Translations under genes and position numbers: made by a program
The notes under the pieces: model-generated
The model's database searches: none
Seen by the model: only the letters and a program-made list of their open reading frames with translations
What the model was told of the DNA's origin: nothing
Shown here: positions 5,956-10,900 of the stretch, one piece after another
Position numbering within the stretch: position 1 is the first letter of the stretch
Layout of the letters: each line of letters opens with the position of its first letter
Assembly: GCA_905210855.1 (NCBI GenBank)
Contig: CAJLYL010000055.1
Span: 1 to 10,900 of the forward strand
From: an uncultured Clostridia bacterium
GTDB lineage: Bacteria; Bacillota; Clostridia; UMGS1810
DNA length: 10,900 bases
Direction: 5' to 3'

Positions 5956-6882
5956 ATGGAAACAAACAGTTTTAAATCGGGTTTTGTCGGCATAGTCGGC
6001 AAGCCCAACGTAGGCAAATCCACTCTGCTCAACTCCCTTGTGGGGCAGAAGATTGCCATAACCTCGCCCAAGCCGCAGACCACGCGCGGCAAGGTGCTTG
6101 CGATAATGACGGACGATGAATCGCAGATAGTTTTTCTCGATACGCCCGGTTTTCACAAGCCGAAAAACAAGCTCGGTCAAACCATGGTAAAGGCGGTGGG
6201 AGATACCATAGGTGACGTGGATATGCTCATTATGGTGGTTGAGCCCGACGCGGCAACAAACGGCGCGGAACGCGCAATTATGGACAAGATGGGCGATATC
6301 CCATGCATACTTGTCATAAATAAGTCGGACACGGTTCGCCACGACGAGCTGCTGCCCGTTATTCAATTTTACAGCGTACTTCACTCCTTTGCAGCCATTA
6401 TACCGGTCAGCGCAAGGACGGGAGACGGAGTGGACGAGCTTAAACGTCTGCTGAAGGATTCGCTTGACGAGGGTCCGATGTTCTATCCTGAGGACATGAT
6501 AACCGACCAGCAGGAAAAACAGGTTGTTGCGGAAATAATCCGCGAAAAAGCTCTAAGACTGCTTGATAAAGAGGTTCCTCACGGAATAGCCGCAGAGGTG
6601 GTGCAGATGAGGTACAACGGAGACGGCAGAAAGCCTGCGTACAGCATAAGCGCAAACATATACTGCGAAAAATCGTCGCACAAGGGCATAATCATAGGCG
6701 CAGGCGGTTCCATGCTAAAGCGGATAGGAACCATGGCGCGCACAGACTGCGAAAAAATGCTCGACGCCAAGGTGTACCTTGAGCTGTGGGTCAAGGTGAA
6801 GCAGGATTGGAGAAATTCGGACAGCCTCATGAGGGAGCTTGGCATAAAGGACGAAAACAAGACAGATATTTCCGATATATAA
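5956..6882 (+). CDS. era: Era, ribosome-assembly GTPase
   Basis: 308 residues, the normal length. GTPase motifs in order are G1 GKPNVGKS (15-22), G2 in PQTTRGK (40-46), G3 DTPG (62-65), G4 NKSD (122-125) and G5 VSA (151-153). The C-terminal KH domain contains HKGIIIGAGGSMLKRIG (232-248), with GAGG as the RNA-contacting GxxG loop. Era binds the 3' end of 16S rRNA and is essential for 30S maturation in many bacteria; it is cytoplasmic and partly membrane-associated. A GAGG sequence near the end of dgkA (5938-5945 region) provides the ribosome binding site, about 11 bases before the ATG. The neighbours ybeY (upstream) and recO (downstream) match the usual Firmicutes order. The only mild peculiarity is Ala in the GxxG loop where Lys is frequent. 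Confidence 0.97.
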   Translation: METNSFKSGFVGIVGKPNVGKSTLLNSLVGQKIAITSPKPQTTRGKVLAIMTDDESQIVFLDTPGFHKPKNKLGQTMVKAVGDTIGDVDMLIMVVEPDAATNGAERAIMDKMGDIPCILVINKSDTVRHDELLPVIQFYSVLHSFAAIIPVSARTGDGVDELKRLLKDSLDEGPMFYPEDMITDQQEKQVVAEIIREKALRLLDKEVPHGIAAEVVQMRYNGDGRKPAYSISANIYCEKSSHKGIIIGAGGSMLKRIGTMARTDCEKMLDAKVYLELWVKVKQDWRNSDSLMRELGIKDENKTDISDI

Positions 6883-6895
6883 GACTTGCCTTTCG

Positions 6896-6921
6896 GGTAT
6901 CATAAAATTATCAATGATACC
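6896..6921 (+). other. Hairpin between era and yqzL
   Basis: GGTATCAT (6896-6903) and ATGATACC (6914-6921) are exact reverse complements around a ten-base loop. The 3' arm ends where the yqzL ribosome binding site GGAGG (6922-6926) begins. No T-run follows, so it is not a standard terminator. An effect on yqzL translation, or a processing or stability point separating era from yqzL-recO in the mRNA, is possible but unproven. Confidence 0.5.
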
Positions 6922-6934
6922 GGAGGAAAAACAA

Positions 6935-7084
6935 ATGAACAGTTACGAGCTCTGGAGTGAATTTTACAAATCGGGCAGAGTGGACAAGTATCTTGTGTAT
7001 GCGGAGTCAAAGACGGATAAGGCGGTAAAATCACATGGCACAAATGAAAACAAGAGGTTTGATAATAAAGACAATAAATCTTAA
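6935..7084 (+). CDS. yqzL: YqzL-family small protein
   Basis: 49 residues, starting MNSYELWSEFYKSGRVDKYL. The pattern of an N-terminal Trp and Phe followed by (S/T)G-x-(V/I)-xx-YL is that of the YqzL family, a protein of about 45-50 residues lying between era and recO in many Firmicutes. Function is unknown. GGAGG at 6922-6926, eight bases before the ATG, is the best ribosome binding site of this stretch and argues for real translation. The last 16 codons and the stop overlap the start of recO by 50 bases in another frame. Residues after about 30 are low-complexity and Lys/Asn-rich and may simply be tolerated read-through of recO sequence. Confidence 0.8.
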   Translation: MNSYELWSEFYKSGRVDKYLVYAESKTDKAVKSHGTNENKRFDNKDNKS

Positions 7085-7814
7085 CGATAACGACAGAATT
7101 TTTACTGTTCTGACGACTGATAGCGGCAAGATAACCGTAATGGCAAAGGGAATCCGCAGCCAAAAGCACAAATGCTTTGCGGCAATGCAGCTGTTTTGCC
7201 TCTCCGATTTTGTGTTTGAGAGGAAAACGGGGATGTACTATCCCGTGACCGCGCAGCTTTGCGAGAATTTTTTCTCCCTGCGCGATTCCGTGGAAAAAGT
7301 GGCGCTCGCCGCCTGCATATCGGACATAGTAAATGCTGTTCCGGATGAATTTCCCGTTGAGGATGAATATTTTCGCTTTATTTTGAACACCCTTTATATG
7401 ATATCAAAGACCGACGCGGCGCACGCGGATTTTTATGCTGAATTGTATCGCCTCAAAGCGATATTTGAGCTCAAAACCGCCTGTGAATTCGGCTATATGC
7501 CCGAGTGTGCAAAATGCGGCGTATGCGGCACCAATAAAAATATCGAGTATTTTGACATAACCTCCGGCTTTGTGCTCTGCCGTGACTGCAACGAGCAAGA
7601 GCGGACGGGAACAGACCTGCTTGTGCCGATAACGCGCGATATCCACGCGGCACTCTATCGCATATGCAATGCGGATTTCCGCGCTGTTTTCTCGGTGAAA
7701 ATGCCGCTCGGCATATGCAGACGGCTCTCCGGCATAACGGCGGAGTACCTGGCGGCGCAGACGGATATTGCGCCGGCTTCGGCACAGTATTTTGAAAACC
7801 TTGTTAAAGATTAA
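7035..7814 (+). CDS. recO: DNA repair protein RecO
   Basis: 259 residues. The N-terminal OB-fold has the family pattern KTRGLIIKT...NDNDRIFTVLTTDSGKITVMAKGIR (5-41). The C-terminal helical part contains a four-Cys zinc site, C158-xx-C161 and C182-xx-C185, plus an extra C164. RecO works with RecR to load RecA on SSB-coated single strands and also anneals complementary strands. The ATG at 7035 has AAGGCGG about nine bases upstream and lies inside yqzL; the ATG at 7044 would shorten the protein by three residues and also gives a normal N-terminus. Recent fusion or frameshift is not indicated. It is the last gene of the operon; no intrinsic terminator is obvious behind it. In B. subtilis glyQ follows, whereas here ppdK does. 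Confidence 0.95.
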   Translation: MAQMKTRGLIIKTINLNDNDRIFTVLTTDSGKITVMAKGIRSQKHKCFAAMQLFCLSDFVFERKTGMYYPVTAQLCENFFSLRDSVEKVALAACISDIVNAVPDEFPVEDEYFRFILNTLYMISKTDAAHADFYAELYRLKAIFELKTACEFGYMPECAKCGVCGTNKNIEYFDITSGFVLCRDCNEQERTGTDLLVPITRDIHAALYRICNADFRAVFSVKMPLGICRRLSGITAEYLAAQTDIAPASAQYFENLVKD

Positions 7815-7927
7815 ATCGGACAGCTTGGGGACGGCGAATCGGCCCGGCGGAGCGTTTTCAAAGCGCGGCGTTAACTTATGCGCCGGCACGGGCAATTTGA
7901 CAATTATTAATGGGGTGTAACAGCGCT

Positions 7928-7956
7928 CTGCCACTTCTGTGAAAACTAACTATAAT
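7928..7956 (+). promoter_or_regulatory. Candidate distal promoter of ppdK
   Basis: A perfect -10 box TATAAT (7951-7956) lies 17 bases after CTGCCA (7928-7933, 4 of 6 to TTGACA). Transcription would start near 7963 and give a leader of about 160 bases. The -10 box is excellent, the -35 moderate. Confidence 0.45.
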
Positions 7957-8002
7957 CTGTACATAAATCCAATAAATTCAGTACATTTTTTGTCTATTGT
8001 AT

Positions 8003-8038
8003 AAAAAATACGAAAAAAATAAAAAAAATTCAAAAAAA
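8003..8038. other. Phased A-tracts upstream of ppdK
   Basis: Four runs of six to eight A lie at 8003-8008, 8013-8019, 8021-8028 and 8032-8038, with centres 8-11 bases apart, close to one helical turn. This arrangement usually gives intrinsically bent DNA and, placed directly before a -35 region, can act as an UP element. It ends at the start of the proximal ppdK promoter candidate. Confidence 0.55.
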
Positions 8039-8040
8039 CA

Positions 8041-8068
8041 CTGGATTTTTATCCTCATATGTTATAAA
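8041..8068 (+). promoter_or_regulatory. Candidate proximal extended -10 promoter of ppdK
   Basis: TG at 8060-8061, one base, then TATAAA (8063-8068) forms an extended -10 element. A recognisable -35 box is lacking (CTGGAT at 8041-8046, 16 bases away, is poor), but extended -10 promoters tolerate this and the A-tracts just upstream could compensate. The start would fall near 8075, about 50 bases before the ppdK ATG. Confidence 0.45.
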
Positions 8069-8085
8069 ATTAACAATAGCGTGTA

Positions 8086-8100
8086 ATGTAAGCGTTTCAA
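8086..8100 (+). promoter_or_regulatory. cre-like site (CcpA-type operator) in the ppdK leader
   Basis: TGTAAGCGTT at 8087-8096 is identical to the first ten bases of the classical B. subtilis amyE operator; the last bases (TCAA) differ at two positions from the expected pattern ending in CA. It lies downstream of both promoter candidates and just before the ribosome binding site, a position where CcpA-type repressors block transcription. PpdK is a plausible target because it is a pyruvate/PEP node enzyme. The regulator itself is not in the window. Confidence 0.4.
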
Positions 8101-8123
8101 AAAGAAAAATGGAGGTAGTTTTA

Positions 8124-10754
8124 ATGGCTAAAAAGTATGTATACCTTTTTACCGAAGGTAATGCAACAATGCGTGAGCTTCTCGGCGGCAAAGGCGCAAA
8201 CCTTGCCGAGATGACAAATCTCGGTCTGCCTGTTCCGCAGGGTTTCACAATCTCAACGGAAGCCTGCACTCAGTATTATGAGGACGGCAGAAAAATTAAC
8301 GATGAGATTCAGGCTCAGATTAACGAGCACATAACAAAAATGGAAGCTATCACCGGCAAAAAATTCGGCGATAAAGAAAATCCGCTTCTCGTGTCGGTTC
8401 GCTCCGGTGCAAGAGCGTCGATGCCCGGTATGATGGACACAATCCTCAACCTCGGTCTTAACGAAGAGGTTGTTGATGTAGTTGCAAAGAAAACCGGCAA
8501 CGAAAGATGGGCGCGCGACTGTTACAGAAGATTCATTCAGATGTATTCCGACGTTGTTATGGAGGTCGGCAAAAAATACTTTGAAGAGCTTATCGACAAA
8601 ATGAAAGCTGAAAAGGGCGTAACACAGGATGTTGACCTTACTGCGGAAGACCTTAAGATTCTTGCGGATCAGTTTAAGGCAGAATATAAATCAAAAATCG
8701 GTCAGGATTTCCCGGATGACCCCAAGGAGCAGCTCATGGGTGCGGTTAAAGCCGTATTCCGCTCATGGGACAACCCCAGAGCAAACGTATATCGCCGTGA
8801 TAACGATATTCCTTATTCATGGGGTACTGCCGTAAACGTACAGGAAATGGCATTCGGTAACTGGTCGGATGAATCCGGCACGGGCGTTGCTTTCACAAGA
8901 GACCCTGCAACAGGCGAAAAGAAACTCATGGGCGAGTTCCTTATGAACGCTCAGGGCGAGGACGTTGTTGCCGGCGTGAGAACACCTCAGCCTATCTCCG
9001 CACTTGCAGAGGTTATGCCGGAAGTGTTCAATCAGTTTAAGGAGGTTTGCTCCACACTGGAGAATCACTACCGTGATATGCAGGACATGGAGTTCACCAT
9101 CCAGGACAGAAAGCTTTATATGCTCCAGACCAGAAACGGTAAGAGAACAGCTCAGGCTGCCCTCAAGATTGCCTGCGACCTCGTTGACGAAGGCATGAGA
9201 ACCGAGGAAGAGGCTGTGGCTATGATAGACCCGAGAAACCTCGACACTCTGCTTCACCCTCAGTTTGACGCTAAGGCGCTCAAATCCGCTGAGCCGATGG
9301 CAAGGGCACTCGGCGCATCTCCCGGAGCTGCTTGCGGCAAAATCGTCTTCACTGCCGATGACGCCAAGGAGTGGGCTGCAAAGGGCGAAAAGGTTATCCT
9401 TGTTCGTCTGGAGACCTCGCCTGAGGATATCGAAGGCATGAAGGCTGCACAGGGCATACTCACCGTAAGAGGCGGTATGACTTCTCACGCAGCGGTTGTT
9501 GCGCGCGGCATGGGCACCTGCTGTGTATCGGGCTGCGGCGACATCGTTATGGACGAAGCTAACAAGAAATTCACACTCAACGGCAAGGAATTCCACGAGG
9601 GAGATTTCATTTCGCTCGACGGTTCCACCGGTAACATATATGACGGCGTAATCCCGACTGTTGACGCAACAATCGGCGGCGAGTTCGGCAGAATCATGGC
9701 TTGGGCTGACAAGTACAGAAAGCTCCAGGTAAGAACAAACGCCGACACACCGGCAGACGCTAAAAAGGCTAAGGAGCTTGGCGCAGAGGGTATCGGTCTT
9801 TGCAGAACCGAGCATATGTTCTTTGATGAGGACAGAATAGGCACATTCAGAGAGATGATTTGCTCTGACACTGCTGAGGAGAGAGAAGCTGCACTTGCTA
9901 AGCTCGAACCTATGCAGCAGGGCGACTTTGAGGCACTCTATGAGGCTATGGGCGGATTCCCCGTTACCATCAGATTCTTGGATCCTCCGCTCCACGAGTT
10001 TGTTCCGACTGAGGAGAAGGACATCAAGGCACTTGCCGACGCTAAGGGCAAGACTGTTGATGAAATCAAGGCTATCATCTCCGGTCTGCACGAGTCCAAT
10101 CCTATGATGGGACACCGTGGCTGCCGTCTTGCGGTAACATACCCCGAGATTGCCGCTATGCAGACAGAGGCTGTTATAAAGGCTGCTATCAATGTTAACA
10201 AGAAGCACCCCGAGTACAACATTGTTCCCGAAATCATGATTCCGCTCATCGGCGACGCTAAGGAGCTGAAGCACGTTAAGAAGACTGTTGTTGCGGTTGC
10301 TGACAAGGTTATCGCGGACGCAGGCGTTGAACTCAAGTATGAGGTAGGTACAATGATAGAGATTCCGAGAGCTGCTCTTACAGCTGACGAAATCGCAAAA
10401 GAGGCTGAGTTCTTCTGCTTCGGTACAAACGACCTCACACAGATGACATTCGGATTCTCACGTGATGACGCAGGCAAGTTCCTCGATGCATACTATGACA
10501 ACAAGATTTTCGAGAATGACCCGTTTGCTAAGGTAGACCAGAACGGCGTCGGCAAGCTCATGGAAATGGCTTGCAAGCTTGGTAAGTCTGTTCGTCCGAA
10601 TATGCACTTCGGTATCTGCGGAGAGCACGGCGGAGACCCGTCAACGGTTGAGTTCTGCCATAAGATTGGTTTGACTTATGTTTCCTGCTCACCGTTTAGA
10701 ATCCCGATTGCACGTCTTGCTGCTGCACAGGCTGCAATTAACGAGAAAAACTAA
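8124..10754 (+). CDS. ppdK: Pyruvate, phosphate dikinase
   Basis: 876 residues, against 874 in the well-studied Clostridium symbiosum enzyme. It catalyses reversible conversion of ATP, phosphate and pyruvate to AMP, pyrophosphate and PEP in the cytoplasm; in anaerobes it often runs towards pyruvate in PPi-linked glycolysis. Domain order is the N-terminal ATP-grasp part (about 1-370, with GGKGANL at 21-27 and SVRSGARASMPGMMDT at 91-106). The phosphohistidine swivel domain (about 420-505) has catalytic H455 in GGMTSHAAVVARG. The C-terminal TIM-barrel PEP/pyruvate domain (about 520-870) has R561 in CRTEH, R617 in TIRFLDPP, E746 in IEIPRAAL and C832 in GICGEHGGDP. The ATG at 8124 is chosen because GGAGGT at 8111-8116 sits seven bases before it and would lie inside the gene if the in-frame ATG at 8109 were used. 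Transcribed alone, with a strong terminator. Its bias towards few codons suggests high expression. Confidence 0.98.
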   Translation: MAKKYVYLFTEGNATMRELLGGKGANLAEMTNLGLPVPQGFTISTEACTQYYEDGRKINDEIQAQINEHITKMEAITGKKFGDKENPLLVSVRSGARASMPGMMDTILNLGLNEEVVDVVAKKTGNERWARDCYRRFIQMYSDVVMEVGKKYFEELIDKMKAEKGVTQDVDLTAEDLKILADQFKAEYKSKIGQDFPDDPKEQLMGAVKAVFRSWDNPRANVYRRDNDIPYSWGTAVNVQEMAFGNWSDESGTGVAFTRDPATGEKKLMGEFLMNAQGEDVVAGVRTPQPISALAEVMPEVFNQFKEVCSTLENHYRDMQDMEFTIQDRKLYMLQTRNGKRTAQAALKIACDLVDEGMRTEEEAVAMIDPRNLDTLLHPQFDAKALKSAEPMARALGASPGAACGKIVFTADDAKEWAAKGEKVILVRLETSPEDIEGMKAAQGILTVRGGMTSHAAVVARGMGTCCVSGCGDIVMDEANKKFTLNGKEFHEGDFISLDGSTGNIYDGVIPTVDATIGGEFGRIMAWADKYRKLQVRTNADTPADAKKAKELGAEGIGLCRTEHMFFDEDRIGTFREMICSDTAEEREAALAKLEPMQQGDFEALYEAMGGFPVTIRFLDPPLHEFVPTEEKDIKALADAKGKTVDEIKAIISGLHESNPMMGHRGCRLAVTYPEIAAMQTEAVIKAAINVNKKHPEYNIVPEIMIPLIGDAKELKHVKKTVVAVADKVIADAGVELKYEVGTMIEIPRAALTADEIAKEAEFFCFGTNDLTQMTFGFSRDDAGKFLDAYYDNKIFENDPFAKVDQNGVGKLMEMACKLGKSVRPNMHFGICGEHGGDPSTVEFCHKIGLTYVSCSPFRIPIARLAAAQAAINEKN

Positions 10755-10785
10755 GTATATTGTTCTGTTTTTGAACGATAATTAA

Positions 10786-10826
10786 ATACGGTGGGAATGC
10801 CCGACATTCCCACCGTATGTTTTTTT
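10786..10826 (+). terminator. Intrinsic terminator of ppdK
   Basis: A perfect 14-base stem, ATACGGTGGGAATG (10786-10799) with its exact complement (10805-10818), encloses the loop CCCGA and is followed by a G and seven T (10820-10826). It starts 32 bases after the ppdK stop. On the minus strand the following bases are AT-rich but not a pure T-run, so it may work weakly in that direction too. Confidence 0.92.
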
Positions 10827-10900
10827 ATTTATATTGGCGTTTAGGTCAGTTTACAAGGAACTACACGCAGACCACGAAACGGGGGCTGCTGACAACAAAT

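Larger units (their letters stand above)
7815..8123. other. recO-ppdK intergenic region
   Basis: About 310 bases without a gene I can support. The first 130 bases or so are GC-rich and resemble coding composition; an antisense frame extending from recO runs through them, but its protein is not recognisable. A GC-rich pair CCGGCG (7844-7849) and CGCCGG (7881-7886) could form a six-base stem with a long loop. From about 7940 the sequence becomes strongly AT-rich and holds candidate promoters, phased A-tracts and a cre-like site ahead of ppdK. No T-box motif, tRNA or known riboswitch pattern was seen. Confidence 0.6.

Noticed and set aside
6874..6908. CATAAAAT before yqzL as a second sigma-E -10 box
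   Set aside because: It repeats the yqfC -10 sequence, but no -35 match lies at 13-15 bases; the nearest ATAT sequence is about 21 bases away.
7404..7934. 176-codon minus-strand frame through recO and the GC-rich intergenic stretch
   Set aside because: It lies mainly antisense to a well-supported recO, starts with GTG without a ribosome binding site, and the product is not recognisable.
8109..8123. Upstream ATG for ppdK adding five residues
   Set aside because: It would place the GGAGGT ribosome binding site inside the gene and has no site of its own; MAKKYVYLF matches the usual PpdK N-terminus.
8817..10274. 485-codon open frame antisense to ppdK
   Set aside because: It is a shadow of the strongly biased codon use of ppdK: codons whose complement would be a stop are rare there. 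The product is Leu/Ser/Cys/His-rich without recognisable domains, and the plus-strand gene has every active-site residue checked.
10827..10900. Possible 3' end of a minus-strand gene entering from the right edge
   Set aside because: Short open frames end at 10841 and 10851 on the minus strand, but they give no recognisable protein and are too short to support a call.

Overview
The window looks like chromosomal housekeeping DNA from an endospore-forming member of the Firmicutes, most likely a Clostridia/Oscillospirales-type anaerobe. The grounds are sporulation genes (ylbJ, yqfC, yqfD), the conserved yqfC-yqfD-phoH-ybeY-dgkA-era-yqzL-recO block, strong AGGAGG-type ribosome binding sites, a clostridial-type pyruvate phosphate dikinase, and moderate G+C genes with AT-rich intergenic DNA. 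No phage, insertion sequence, CRISPR array, rRNA or tRNA is visible.

Layout. (1) 1-1323: AT-rich leader with a near-consensus sigma-A promoter, then an exported DUF348/G5/3D cell-wall protein ending in an intrinsic terminator. (2) 1327-2391, minus strand: sporulation membrane protein YlbJ, convergent with the 3D gene. Its last codons carry that gene's terminator. (3) 2392-2508: divergent intergenic region with a good sigma-E-like promoter facing yqfC and a weaker one facing ylbJ. (4) 2509-7814: tightly packed plus-strand operon yqfC, yqfD, phoH, ybeY, dgkA, era, yqzL, recO. Genes overlap or lie 2-14 bases apart, except a 52-base gap holding a hairpin before yqzL. A sigma-A-like promoter inside the 3' end of yqfD could let phoH and the genes after it be expressed outside sporulation. 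(5) 7815-8123: intergenic region without a recognised gene, GC-rich then very AT-rich, with phased A-tracts, candidate promoters and a cre-like site. (6) 8124-10754: ppdK, complete with all the active-site residues I checked, followed by a strong terminator at 10786-10826. (7) 10827-10900: no supported feature.

How the genes fit together. YqfC, YqfD and YlbJ belong to the mother-cell sporulation programme. PhoH, YbeY, Era and RecO cover RNA metabolism, 16S rRNA maturation, ribosome assembly and recombinational repair. DgkA recycles lipid (undecaprenol or diacylglycerol). PpdK interconverts pyruvate and PEP in central metabolism. Compared with the Bacillus subtilis order, pgpH/yqfF (between phoH and ybeY) and cdd (between dgkA and era) are missing. 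I found no clearly new system. The points most worth a second look are regulatory: the internal yqfD promoter, the sigma-E-like promoter, the ppdK leader, and the yqzL/recO overlap.
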